Below, piece after piece: positions 18,454 to 26,931 of a stretch of DNA of 64,000 nucleotides. The position numbers and the translations under genes were made by a program. The stretch lies in NCBI RefSeq assembly GCF_024362405.1, contig NZ_CP101454.1:1550001-1614000 (forward strand), in the 5' to 3' direction. The stretch comes from Halorarius litoreus (GTDB lineage Archaea; Halobacteriota; Halobacteria; Halobacteriales; Haloarculaceae). The notes under the pieces are model-generated. The model saw nothing but the letters and a program-made list of their open reading frames with translations, ran no database searches and was not told where the DNA came from. The stretch's first letter is position 1. Every line of letters starts with the position of its first letter.

Positions 18454-19242
18454 ATGAGCACTCCGCTGGAAGGCATCGACTTTCTGGCGCGTTCGGAACA
18501 CCGCGTGAACGCGCTCGGTGCACTGACGGCGGGGCCCCAGGATCGCGAGGACCTGCGTGCCGCGACCGGCGCCTCGAACGCCACGGTCGGGCGACTCCTC
18601 GACGAGTTCGAAGCCCGGAACTGGATCAATCGCGTCGACCGTCGCTACGAACTGACGCCACTCGGCGAGTTCATCGCGGATGGGTTCTTCGACCTCGTCG
18701 AGCGCTTCGAGACCGAGCAGGCGATCCGTGACGTCTGGCGGTGGTTCCCCACCGACCTCGGGTTCACCCTCGAGATGTTCTCCGGCGCGACCGTGACGCG
18801 GCCGGACCCGAGCAACCCGTACTCTCCGAACGACCGCTACGCCGAGCTCGTCGAGTCGTCCGGGTCGATTCGGGAGATCGGCAAGATACCCCTCAAGCCG
18901 GAGAACGTCAGGAGCGTGTTCGAGCACGCCGCCGCTGGCATGACGGTCGAACTCGTCTTCCCCAGCGCGATGCTGGCGTACATGCTCGGCGTCGCTCCCG
19001 ACGTAGCGACCGAGGCAGTGAACAGTGGGAACCTCGTTCTCCTGGTGCACGACGACCCGCCGGGCGGGTTCGCCATCTTCGACGAGCGCGTCGGCACGTG
19101 CTGTCGTGACTACGAGACGGGCCTCTCGCGGGCCATCATCGACACGGACACGGCCGAGGCGATGGAGCACGCACGGTCGCTGTACGATGCATACCGGAGC
19201 GACGCAACCCGATTCGACACAGGCGTCCTCGTCGGCAACTGA
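18454..19242 (+). CDS. FilR1-type winged-helix transcriptional regulator
   Basis: 262 aa. N-terminal winged helix (about residues 8-75: SEHRVNALGALTAGPQDREDLRA, key residues H10, R11, L14, L17, then SNATVGRLLDEFEARNWI as recognition helix). The ~110-250 region matches the FilR1 middle/C-terminal ligand domain (DUF1724-like): MTVELVFPSAML, then GNLVLLVHDDPPGGFAIFDERVG and a final AMEHARSLYDAYR. The related methanogen FilR1 regulator responds to a small ligand; here ligand and targets are unknown. It sits just upstream of nirK (opposite strand), so a link to the copper island is possible. Confidence 0.85.
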   Translation: MSTPLEGIDFLARSEHRVNALGALTAGPQDREDLRAATGASNATVGRLLDEFEARNWINRVDRRYELTPLGEFIADGFFDLVERFETEQAIRDVWRWFPTDLGFTLEMFSGATVTRPDPSNPYSPNDRYAELVESSGSIREIGKIPLKPENVRSVFEHAAAGMTVELVFPSAMLAYMLGVAPDVATEAVNSGNLVLLVHDDPPGGFAIFDERVGTCCRDYETGLSRAIIDTDTAEAMEHARSLYDAYRSDATRFDTGVLVGN

Positions 19243-19297
19243 GTGGCCGGCGAGACGGGTCGAACAGACGCGTCGCGGAGAAGCGCCCCGCCCGACC

Positions 19298-20392
19298 TCA
19301 GGCCGGGTTCGGGTCGTAGATGGTCGGGTCCTCCTCGCCCTGCACGTCGATGACCGCGAGGTTGCCCTTGCGCGCGACCCGCGAGAGCGCGTGGTCGACG
19401 AGCTTGATGGGCAGCGGGACCGGCGACGTGAGCGTCGCGATGACCGCGCTCCCCGGGAGCACTGGCGTCGTCTGGACGTAGCGGTGCGGGTCGGACATGA
19501 TCGCGCCCTGTGGGTACACCTCGTCCCAGACGCTGCCGATGGGGTGGAAGCTGCTGAACAGGTTCGGGCCGCCGACGCCGAAGTAGACGCGGGCGGTCTC
19601 GCCCGTCTGCATCACCATGTCGTTGTACTTCTGCGGACCGATGGCGTACTTCTCGCCGTTGGTGAGCACGTACGTCGGCTCCTCCATCGCCATCGCGGCG
19701 AAGTTGAACTCGTGGTGGCCCTTCTGCCCGGTCTTGCCGTTCGTGTACAGCTCGTGCTGGCCGAGGTAGAACTCGTGGTCGACCTCGGGGAGCCCCTCCT
19801 CGGGCTCGACGAGGATGCAGCCGAACATCCCCGCCGAGATGTGGTAGTCGAGGTTCGGCACCGCACAGTGGTAGATGAACAGCCCGGGGTACGTCACCTG
19901 GAAGCGGATACGCTTCGACTCGCCGGGGTTGACGAGGGTATCCTCGGCACCGCCACCCGGCCCGCGGACCGCGTGGAAGTCCACGTTGTGGGGCATGACG
20001 TTGTCCGGGTGGTTCGTGATGGTGAGGTCGACGGTGTCGCCCACCCGCGTGCGAATCATCGGGCCCGGAATCTGCCCGTTGAAGGTCATGTACGTGAACG
20101 TGACGCCCTCTTCGACTTCGGCGACGAGTTCGAGGGTCTCCAGTTCGACCTCGATGGTCGCGGGCTCCGACCGGGTGATGGGGGCGGGGATGTCGGTCGG
20201 GTCGGCCGCGATGCGGTCGACGTCGACGGGCTTGGCGTCGCCGAGTTCGGCCGGCTCGTCGGTCTGGAACTGGACGGGGCTCGTCCGAACGTCGTTCGCG
20301 GGCCCGGAGCCGACGGTGCAGCCGGCGAGCGCCGCCGCTCCACCCACTCCTGCCGTCTGCAGTACGCGTCGTCGAGTCGTGTTGTAGGGCAT
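19298..20392 (-). CDS. nirK: Copper-containing nitrite reductase NirK
   Basis: Reduces nitrite to nitric oxide in denitrification, outside the cytoplasmic membrane. 364 aa from ATG 20392. It has a Tat signal (TRRRVLQ) followed by GCTVG, a lipobox-like Cys. Two cupredoxin domains carry all ligands: type 1 copper His135, Cys176, His184, Met189; type 2 copper His140, His175 and His334. Catalytic Asp138 (PHNVDFH) and His283 (SSFHPIG) are also present. The Cys-to-His spacing in CAVPNLDYH is one residue shorter than in classical bacterial NirK. It is divergent from a twin-domain halocyanin gene 114 bases away, a likely electron donor. Confidence 0.95.
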   Translation of the reverse strand: MPYNTTRRRVLQTAGVGGAAALAGCTVGSGPANDVRTSPVQFQTDEPAELGDAKPVDVDRIAADPTDIPAPITRSEPATIEVELETLELVAEVEEGVTFTYMTFNGQIPGPMIRTRVGDTVDLTITNHPDNVMPHNVDFHAVRGPGGGAEDTLVNPGESKRIRFQVTYPGLFIYHCAVPNLDYHISAGMFGCILVEPEEGLPEVDHEFYLGQHELYTNGKTGQKGHHEFNFAAMAMEEPTYVLTNGEKYAIGPQKYNDMVMQTGETARVYFGVGGPNLFSSFHPIGSVWDEVYPQGAIMSDPHRYVQTTPVLPGSAVIATLTSPVPLPIKLVDHALSRVARKGNLAVIDVQGEEDPTIYDPNPA

Positions 20393-20506
20393 GATATCGT
20401 CCTCTACCCCAGATTGTGTTAGGAATCGCATATAGTGAAAACCTGTGTCTCAGAGTCTGAGAATGGGGTTATCTCGTTATGTGTTCTCGAGAGTGAACTA
20501 TACGCT
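20393..20506. promoter_or_regulatory. nirK/halocyanin divergent promoter region
   Basis: 114 bases between opposite starts. ACTATATGCG on the minus strand (about 20430-20439) is a good TATA box for nirK, giving a leader of roughly 15 bases. CTCAG-AGT-CTGAG (20450-20462) is an inverted repeat close to the middle and could be an operator shared by both genes. The regulator is not identifiable from sequence. Confidence 0.5.
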
Positions 20507-21559
20507 ATGAGTCCGACTCCGACACCCACCGTAGGCCGCCGCCGCTTCCTCCAGACTGCGACGCTCCTCGCAGTCGGCGGTGCAGCCGCGAGTTCAGTCG
20601 GCAGCGCGGCCGCCCAGGAGGAGGTCGACCTCACCGACTGGTTCGCGAACGTCTCGAACGCCGACGGCGTCGTCGACGAGCGCGGGACGCCTCGCGTGAC
20701 CGTGCAGGTCGGCGCCGAGGGGAACGGTGGCGGCTTCGCGTTCGAGCCCGCCGCCGTCCGCGTCGACCCCGGCACGACCGTCGTCTGGGAGTGGACAGGT
20801 GAGGGCGGCGCCCACAACGTCGCCGACGAGGACGGCGCCTTCGAGAGCGACCTCGTCGGCGAGGCCGGCCACACCTTCTCGCACGCCTTCGACGCCGCGG
20901 GCGTCTCACTGTACGCCTGCACTCCGCACAAGGCGATGGGGATGAAGGGCGCCGTCATCGTCGGCGACGTGCCTGTCACCGTCACCGCGGCTCCGCCCGC
21001 CCCCGAGCGCACGTACGTCGAGCGTGAACCCGACTACGGCGACTGGTTCGACGACGTGAGCAACTTCGAGGGTACCGTCGACGCCCGCGGCGAGGACGAG
21101 GTGGTCATCACCGTCGGTGCGGAAGGGAACGGTGGGGCGTTCGCGTTCGACCCGCCGGCGGTCCACGTCGACCCCGGCACTCGCGTCGTCTGGGAGTGGG
21201 CAGGCGAGGGCGGCTCGCACGACGTCTCGGCCGTCGACGACGGCTACGCCAGTGCCGTCCAGTCGACGGGCCGGTTCGGCCAGGTGTTCGACGGCGTCGG
21301 TATCAGCCGCTACGTCTGCACGCCCCACGAGGCGACGGGGATGAAGGGTGCCGTCGTCGTCGGTGACGTGTTCGAGGGCATCCTCGAACTCTCCACCGAG
21401 GAGTTGCTGGTCCTCGGCGGCTTCGGCACCGCCATCCTCTCGCCGACGCTGTTCGGGGCGTTCCTCTGGCTCCGCGACCGCGGCGGGAAGGACCACGACG
21501 CGACGGTTCCCGACCCCGACGTACACGCCGACGGTGGAACGACGCCACGGCGACCGTAG
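20507..21559 (+). CDS. Membrane-anchored twin-domain halocyanin
   Basis: 350-aa blue copper protein, an electron carrier at the cell surface. Tat signal GRRRFLQ, cleavage after about residue 36. Plastocyanin domain 1 (~40-160) has ligand motifs GGAHNV and YACTPHKAMGM; domain 2 (~190-305) has GGSHDV and YVCTPHEATGM, so both sites look intact (His, Cys, His, Met). A C-terminal helix (LLVLGGFGTAILSPTLFGAFLWL) anchors it, ending in an acidic/His tail. The head-to-head layout with nirK makes it the prime candidate donor to nitrite reductase. Confidence 0.92.
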   Translation: MSPTPTPTVGRRRFLQTATLLAVGGAAASSVGSAAAQEEVDLTDWFANVSNADGVVDERGTPRVTVQVGAEGNGGGFAFEPAAVRVDPGTTVVWEWTGEGGAHNVADEDGAFESDLVGEAGHTFSHAFDAAGVSLYACTPHKAMGMKGAVIVGDVPVTVTAAPPAPERTYVEREPDYGDWFDDVSNFEGTVDARGEDEVVITVGAEGNGGAFAFDPPAVHVDPGTRVVWEWAGEGGSHDVSAVDDGYASAVQSTGRFGQVFDGVGISRYVCTPHEATGMKGAVVVGDVFEGILELSTEELLVLGGFGTAILSPTLFGAFLWLRDRGGKDHDATVPDPDVHADGGTTPRRP

Positions 21560-23626
21560 CTACTCGAGGTCGTCTCGCGTCATGTCGGAGCTCCAGTGGA
21601 ACGTGCCGTCGAACCAGACGGGCGTGTCCTGCAGGTGTAGGTACTCGAGGACCTCGTCGGCCGTGAGGTCGTACGGACCGCTCTCTCCGCCGAGAAGCAT
21701 CACCGGTGTGTTGGGGAGCCGAAGCATACTGTGGGAGCCGAGGCCGTAGTCCCGGGTGGAGAACTGCTCGGGCCAAAGCTGGTAGCTCTCGCTCGCCGAC
21801 TCGACGTGTGTGACGATGGGCGCCGCGCTCGGCGCGACCGCGATGGTGACGTTGTTGTCCCCGACGGCGAGATACTGGCCGCCGACGACCGTCCGCCGCC
21901 GGGCGATGTCGAGGCTGTCCGTGAGTGAGAACCCACCGCTCAACAGCCGGGCGACCAGCACACCCGTCTCGATGGCTGCGTCGTTCCCCACGTCGCTGAC
22001 CGTGACGATACCGCCGATGGCTCCCTGCTCGACCAGTCGACGCCCCTGCTCGTACGACTGACAGCCGTTCAACAGGAACGCGTCGGTGTTCACCGTCTCG
22101 ACGGTGCCCACGTCGAGGTCACCGTCGGGACACTCCAGCCCCGCCTCGGTCGCGTGCCCGATGTAGTGGAGGAACTGGATGTCCGCCGCCAGCAGGTCTG
22201 CGAACCGGTCACGGTCGACCTGTTCGTGGACCGTGACCTCGAACGGATGGTCGGGGCGGGGTCGGTACTGCCGGCGAACGGCGGCTGCCTCGGCAGTCAT
22301 CTCCGGGTCGTTGCAGATGACGGTGATGTGGATGGTTGTGTCCGGGTCTGGCTGTCTGGCCAGGCGGTGTTCGTGTCCGGCCAGCTGGAAGTGGTCGGCG
22401 TTCAGTGGGAGTCCCGAGCCGACCCACAGCTGGTGGCGGGCAGCCGTTTCGGGAACGTCGACGAACGACTGCTGCCCGTCGAACACCGCCGACGCACCAC
22501 GGGGGCTCGACGCGGTGACGAACCGTGACAGTGCGACGCGCCGGGCCGAGGCACCACGGTACCGCGCCGGCTCGGTGGTCCGGATGAGCGTCAGGTCGTT
22601 CACGAGGTGCGGGAGCTGCGCCACCTGCGCCGGTGTCTGCTCGACGTAGGCGATCGTCGGCCAGCGCGGCACGTACGGAGCCGTTCGGTCGGTCGACACC
22701 GTGAGATACGCGGCGAGGCGCTCGGCGGGCGTGGCGTCGTACAGTCGCTCGAAGTCGAGCGAGAGCGTGGGGGCGAGGGCCGTGTACGCCTCCGTTTCGA
22801 CGTCGTAGAGGCCGTGTGTCCGACAGAGGCAGTCGAGCAGGAACGTGTGGCCCAGTACGTCTTCGACGGCGGTTTCGAACGGGTCGGTCGACAGCGGGGC
22901 GTCGAGCCCGTCGTCGGTGCGGAGTCGTGGCTGGGAGGCGAACCGTATCGACGCCCCGAGATAGTACGCGAGCGGCGCGACCGCGATGAGGTCATCGAGT
23001 CGCTCGCGCACGTCGATGGTGATGCCCGTCCCCGGGGGGGCGACTCCGTCGGGAATCGAGAGCGTCTCACCGCGCTCGATACGCGGCGGGTGGCCACGGA
23101 GGGTCGGGTAGCTCCGCTCCGGTGACGTGGTCTGGAGCGCGCTGCTCAGCGTCTCGACCGCACGCCTGACGTCGTCGAGGTCGTCGGTCGTCGTCACCGT
23201 CGCCGCGGGGCACTGGAGATACGACCGGGCGCCGACGGTCACCGTCGACGAGGGGGCGAACGTCAGCGTGAGCTGGTCGTTCTCGAACGTCGAACGGATC
23301 GGCGAGGTGACCCGGAGATACGCCTTCACGCTCGTGTCGAACTCGACGACGTAGTCAGCCTCGGGTAGCGGCGCCCCCGACGCAGCCATCGGATTCGAGA
23401 CGACGGCTCCCGTCGCGTCGCGGATGACCAGCGAGGACGCTCGGGTCGAGAATTCGTCGGTGGAGAAGCGGCAGGCGGCCTCCACGGGAAACCGGAACGG
23501 GTCGGTGCTCGCGGGCTCGAGGACCGGTCGCGCGGGGGTAGTGAACGTGGCCTGTCGATTGCTCACGCGGTCCTGGATTTCCAGTCCCGGTGGATCGGCA
23601 ACTGCACGGAACGCCACGTTCGTCAT
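21560..23626 (-). CDS. CHAT-domain (caspase-like) protease
   Basis: 688 aa, cytoplasmic, without signal peptide. The N-terminal ~140 residues look beta-rich; 150-350 is helical and unassigned; the C-terminal CHAT peptidase region spans about 415-610. The caspase-like dyad is His491 (FLHYIGHATEAG) and Cys522 (AFLLNGCQSYEQG), with IGGIVTVSDVGNDAA following as in CHAT families. CHAT proteases elsewhere (including TPR-CHAT of type III-E CRISPR) are switched on by a partner. No TPR array or sensor is fused here, and the partner is unknown. It is convergent with the halocyanin gene (adjacent ends) and divergent from tbsP. Confidence 0.85.
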   Translation of the reverse strand: MTNVAFRAVADPPGLEIQDRVSNRQATFTTPARPVLEPASTDPFRFPVEAACRFSTDEFSTRASSLVIRDATGAVVSNPMAASGAPLPEADYVVEFDTSVKAYLRVTSPIRSTFENDQLTLTFAPSSTVTVGARSYLQCPAATVTTTDDLDDVRRAVETLSSALQTTSPERSYPTLRGHPPRIERGETLSIPDGVAPPGTGITIDVRERLDDLIAVAPLAYYLGASIRFASQPRLRTDDGLDAPLSTDPFETAVEDVLGHTFLLDCLCRTHGLYDVETEAYTALAPTLSLDFERLYDATPAERLAAYLTVSTDRTAPYVPRWPTIAYVEQTPAQVAQLPHLVNDLTLIRTTEPARYRGASARRVALSRFVTASSPRGASAVFDGQQSFVDVPETAARHQLWVGSGLPLNADHFQLAGHEHRLARQPDPDTTIHITVICNDPEMTAEAAAVRRQYRPRPDHPFEVTVHEQVDRDRFADLLAADIQFLHYIGHATEAGLECPDGDLDVGTVETVNTDAFLLNGCQSYEQGRRLVEQGAIGGIVTVSDVGNDAAIETGVLVARLLSGGFSLTDSLDIARRRTVVGGQYLAVGDNNVTIAVAPSAAPIVTHVESASESYQLWPEQFSTRDYGLGSHSMLRLPNTPVMLLGGESGPYDLTADEVLEYLHLQDTPVWFDGTFHWSSDMTRDDLE

Positions 23627-23777
23627 CTACCTCAACTGGCCGACCCACACGCGTATAACGGTGACGCGCCGGACGAACCGGGCCGTGAGGACGACGCTCA
23701 CTTCGACATATAAACAGCGTGCTTGGCTGTCCAAGGCGGACCGAAACGGTAATTTCAATGCCCCGGTAACCACGGCT
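23627..23777. promoter_or_regulatory. CHAT/tbsP divergent promoter region with inverted repeat
   Basis: Minus-strand GTTATACGC (about 23651-23659) lies about 27 bases before the CHAT ATG, implying a leaderless transcript. Plus-strand ACATATAAAC (about 23706-23715) is a TATA box for tbsP, followed at once by the inverted repeat CTTGG-CTGT-CCAAG near 23722-23735, at the expected transcription start. An operator there would repress tbsP; self-binding by TbsP is conjecture. Confidence 0.5.
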
Positions 23778-24593
23778 GTGGAAACAGCACATGTGGGGTC
23801 GCTGGTCGACGTGCTCTCCGCCGTCACCAGCGAGTCCGACGACGTGGCCGTCGTCTGCGCCGCGCCCTCCACGCTCGTCGCTGTCGTCGACGCCGTCGAG
23901 GGGACGACCCGGGAGCGACCCGTGCGGGTGCTCGCACCGGCTGCGGCCCTCAGAATCATCGACCGCGACCACGTCACCGCCGCGCGGCTGGCCGACCTCG
24001 TCGCCACCGACGCGCTCGCCGTGCGGACGGAAGACACCGACGACGGCGAGCCGCTCGTGCTCACCGACGAGCGGGCCGTCTCGCTGCTCACCGACCTGCC
24101 GGCAGAGACGGTCGGCGTGGCCACCGACGACGCCGACGCCGTCACCGCCGTCACCGAGGGGTTCGACGCCCGCTGGGACGCGGCCGACGAGTACGCCCGC
24201 GAGTCGCCGACGTACTCCGAGCTCGTGGCGTCCATCGCCGAGGCGTTCGACGAGGCGACCGCCGCCGACCTCGAGGCCGCCATCGCGACGCCGGGCGTCC
24301 GCGGCCTCGAGGACAACCTCGACCTCGTCGACCTGCTGGTCCTGCTTACCGCCCGCCACCGCCACCAGCTGTACGAACTCACGAACTGGGGGTCGGAGGT
24401 GGGCGTCGCCAGCGTCGGCACCTTCTCGCAGGCGAAACGCCGGATGGAGGACATCGGTCTCATCGACACCGAGACGGTCCACTCCGGGGACGTGGGGCGC
24501 CCCCGCCAGCGACTCGTCATCGGCAACGAGGACCTCGTGGACGCCAGCGTCGAGGAACTCGTCGCGGCCGCCCAGAGCGTCCTCGTCGACTGA
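23778..24593 (+). CDS. tbsP: Transcriptional regulator TbsP (DUF5821 family)
   Basis: 271 aa from GTG 23778. It resembles the haloarchaeal DUF5821/TbsP family. The N-terminal ~150 residues are an alpha/beta domain (VAVVCAAPSTLVAVVDAV, RPVRVLAPAAALRII, SLLTDLPAETVGVATDD). The C-terminal part has a winged-helix arrangement (HRHQLYELTNWGSEVGVASVGTFSQAKRRMEDIGLIDTE, key residues H196, Y199, W203, F213, K216, M219, I222) and ends ELVAAAQSVL. TbsP was named in Haloferax as a regulator linked to TrmB and gluconeogenesis; the role here is taken from that. The upstream in-frame extension is basic and rejected. Confidence 0.82.
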   Translation: METAHVGSLVDVLSAVTSESDDVAVVCAAPSTLVAVVDAVEGTTRERPVRVLAPAAALRIIDRDHVTAARLADLVATDALAVRTEDTDDGEPLVLTDERAVSLLTDLPAETVGVATDDADAVTAVTEGFDARWDAADEYARESPTYSELVASIAEAFDEATAADLEAAIATPGVRGLEDNLDLVDLLVLLTARHRHQLYELTNWGSEVGVASVGTFSQAKRRMEDIGLIDTETVHSGDVGRPRQRLVIGNEDLVDASVEELVAAAQSVLVD

Positions 24594-24646
24594 CTTCTCC
24601 TGATGGGCCGCTCTACGGTGGAGCCGCTCGGTTCGTTCGCGACTCC

Positions 24647-25630
24647 CTACTCGTCTCGCGTCGTCGCCGTCCGGTCGTTCAGCCGGAAGGCGTAGCCGAG
24701 CGCCCCGGCGACGCCGAGGCCGGCCGCGCCGGCCGCGCCGACGCCCTGCCACGTCAGCCGCTCCTGCGGGCCGTCGCCCACGACGACGACCCCGCGCATC
24801 CCCTGGTCGCCGTACTTCGTACACTCGTACGTGGCGACGCCGTCACCGTCGAACTCGACGGCGTACTCGAACCCCTCGCTGGCGACCTGCTTCGACTCGA
24901 TGTCGAGGTCGGGGTCGACCACGTCGTACCGCCGGGGGCCGACCCACTCGAAGCGGACGACGGTGCCGGGGTCGACGTGGACCGCAGCAGGCTCGAACGC
25001 GAGCGGGCCGCCGTTCCCCTCGGCACCGACCTGCACGGTCACCTCGTCCTGGCCACGCAGGTCGTGGACGCCGTCGTAGTTGCTCGTCTCGGCGAGCCAG
25101 CCGTCGAACGACCGTTTCTCCCCGGTGGCCTCGGTCTCCGTGGCCGTCGACTCGGGTGTGTCGGTCGGTGTCGGCGTTCCGCTCCCGGGCAGGGTCACGG
25201 CGGCGTCACCGACGACCACGGCACCGCGCATCCCCATCGCCTTGTGCGGCGCACAGTAGTACCGGACCACGCCGGCGCGCTCGAACGTGTGGCTGAACGT
25301 CGCGCCCTGGCTTCCCTGCATTGGAGACTCGAACGCGCCGCCGGAGGCGACGACGTTGTGGCTGCCGCCCTTCCCGGTCCACGTCCAGACGACCTCGGTG
25401 CCGGGGTCGACGCGGACCACGGGCGGGCCGAAGCCGAACGCGCCGCCGTTGCCCGACGCCCCGACGCTGATGTCGACGCTCGACTGGCCGGTGCGGTCGA
25501 CGACTTCGCCGGCGCCGTCGGTCTTCGCCAGCCAGTCGGTGAGGTCCGTCTCTGCAGCCGCGGGCTGGGTGGCGAGGGCGGTCGCGGCGATCCCCGTCGC
25601 TCCCGCGATGAAGGCTCTGCGCGTCGGCAT
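24647..25630 (-). CDS. Twin halocyanin with degenerate second copper site
   Basis: 327 aa, Tat signal TRRAFIAG. Domain 1 (~30-145) has a complete site: GGSHNVV and YYCAPHKAMGM. After a Thr/Glu/Pro linker, domain 2 (~170-285) keeps the fold and the Cys and Met (TYECTKYGDQGM), but the first His is Tyr (PRRYDVV) and the second His is Tyr. It therefore cannot bind type 1 copper normally. A C-terminal helix precedes the tail FRLNDRTATTRDE. Start: ATG 25630, or GTG 25639, which overlaps the stop of the multicopper oxidase (GTGA); either way the pair is one operon. Confidence 0.88.
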   Translation of the reverse strand: MPTRRAFIAGATGIAATALATQPAAAETDLTDWLAKTDGAGEVVDRTGQSSVDISVGASGNGGAFGFGPPVVRVDPGTEVVWTWTGKGGSHNVVASGGAFESPMQGSQGATFSHTFERAGVVRYYCAPHKAMGMRGAVVVGDAAVTLPGSGTPTPTDTPESTATETEATGEKRSFDGWLAETSNYDGVHDLRGQDEVTVQVGAEGNGGPLAFEPAAVHVDPGTVVRFEWVGPRRYDVVDPDLDIESKQVASEGFEYAVEFDGDGVATYECTKYGDQGMRGVVVVGDGPQERLTWQGVGAAGAAGLGVAGALGYAFRLNDRTATTRDE

Positions 25631-25635
25631 CGGAC

Positions 25636-26781
25636 TCACCCCTCGTAGCCCGCGTATTCCATCAGCTGGGCGAAGATGTCGGTGTCCATCGCCTCCTTGT
25701 AGACGATGCCGCCGAGCATCCCACCGGGATACGATGCGCCGTTGCGGACGTGGTCGACCTTGTGGCAGTGCATCAGGTAGATGCCGGGGTCGGCGTCGGC
25801 CTCGAACTCGACGGTGTAGCGCTCGGCCGGGGCGACGTTCTGCACGTCGCGCTTGTATCGGGCCGCCTCCGGGATGGGCGAGCCGTCGCGCTCGACCACC
25901 TCGAAGCGGTGGTTGTGGGTGTGCAGCGGGTGTGCGCGGAACCCCGCGTTCGTCCAGTGGATGCGGACGGTGTCACCCTGCTCGACGATGATGGGGCTTC
26001 CGTCTTCGGGGTGGAGCGTCCGCGGCGCACACTTCCCGTTGACGGTGAAGGCGTCGGGTCGGCGGTTGGTGATGTCGTAGCTCGCGTCCCCGCCGGCGAA
26101 CTGTCTCGACAGGCGCGTGTCCCACTCCTTGACGGTCATGAAGTACTCCTTGTCCGCGGGCTCGTACCCCGACGGGTCGACCCGGAGCGTCCCGTACATC
26201 CCCATATCCATGTGCCGGGGGGTCTGGTAGTGGCAGTGGTAGAGGTGCGTCCCCGGCGTGTTCGCGGTGAACTCGTAGGTGTGTTTTTCGCCAGGGCCAA
26301 CCGTCACGCCCGTCGTGGTCGGCACCCCATCGTTCTCCCACGTCTTCTGGATGCCGTGGACGTGGAACGTGTGGGGCATCTCCATCCCGCTGTTGTCGAG
26401 CGTCACCTCGAACTCGGTGCCCTCCTCGACCCGCAGCACCGGCCCGGGGACCGACGGGTCGCCGTCGTCGGCCTGCCAGGCCCACACCTGCGGGAACGTC
26501 ACCGGCCCGCCCATCGTCTCCGTCGGGTGAGCGTGGTGCGTCGCCGCCACCGTCTTCAGCGTCACCGAGTTCCCGCGTTCGTTCAGGTCGACGACCTCCG
26601 GGGGGCTGGTCGTCGGTAGTTCGGTGGCCAGCCCCTGCGCCGCCTGCCGCTCGACCTCCTCGGCGGTCGGCTGCGTCGTCGCCGTACACCCCGCTGCGGC
26701 TACGGCGCCTGCCGTGCTCGTCGCGGCGACAAACTCCCTGCGCGTGATACCATCACCCGGCGCACCGATCTTCTGCGACAT
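25636..26781 (-). CDS. Two-domain multicopper oxidase
   Basis: 381 aa, Tat signal TRREFVAA with a lipobox-like AAGC, so probably a surface lipoprotein. Domain 1: PHTFHVHG (137-143) and YHCHYQTPRHMDMGM (181-195); His137, Cys183, His190 and Met195 form a type 1 site spaced as in NirK. Domain 2: HPLHTHNH (284-291) and MHCHKVDH (337-344), another Cys flanked by the type 3 histidines. Cys in both domains resembles type A two-domain oxidases. The residue 10 after Cys339 is Ala, not Met/Leu. The substrate is unknown; by context it is a copper redox partner of the halocyanin cotranscribed with it. Confidence 0.87.
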   Translation of the reverse strand: MSQKIGAPGDGITRREFVAATSTAGAVAAAGCTATTQPTAEEVERQAAQGLATELPTTSPPEVVDLNERGNSVTLKTVAATHHAHPTETMGGPVTFPQVWAWQADDGDPSVPGPVLRVEEGTEFEVTLDNSGMEMPHTFHVHGIQKTWENDGVPTTTGVTVGPGEKHTYEFTANTPGTHLYHCHYQTPRHMDMGMYGTLRVDPSGYEPADKEYFMTVKEWDTRLSRQFAGGDASYDITNRRPDAFTVNGKCAPRTLHPEDGSPIIVEQGDTVRIHWTNAGFRAHPLHTHNHRFEVVERDGSPIPEAARYKRDVQNVAPAERYTVEFEADADPGIYLMHCHKVDHVRNGASYPGGMLGGIVYKEAMDTDIFAQLMEYAGYEG

Positions 26782-26931
26782 ACACGTCCGCGTAGTGGGG
26801 GGGTAGATGTAGACGACCGCGCTGAATCCCACTGGATAGGAACGCCGCGAACAGTTTCGGGTCCGCATATAAAAACTCGTGAACGGCCGGAGGCAGTACC
26901 GATATGTGTCTGGCGGGCGGAGCGTCAGGCG

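Noticed and set aside
23424..23777. Upstream extension of tbsP reading frame by about 118 codons
   Set aside because: It runs antisense through the CHAT gene start and its translation is basic; the TATA box at ~23710 lies inside it, so GTG 23778 is the start.
26904..26931. Earlier ATG for the HTH_10 regulator
   Set aside because: It is one base out of frame with the regulator (28 bases upstream of 26932).
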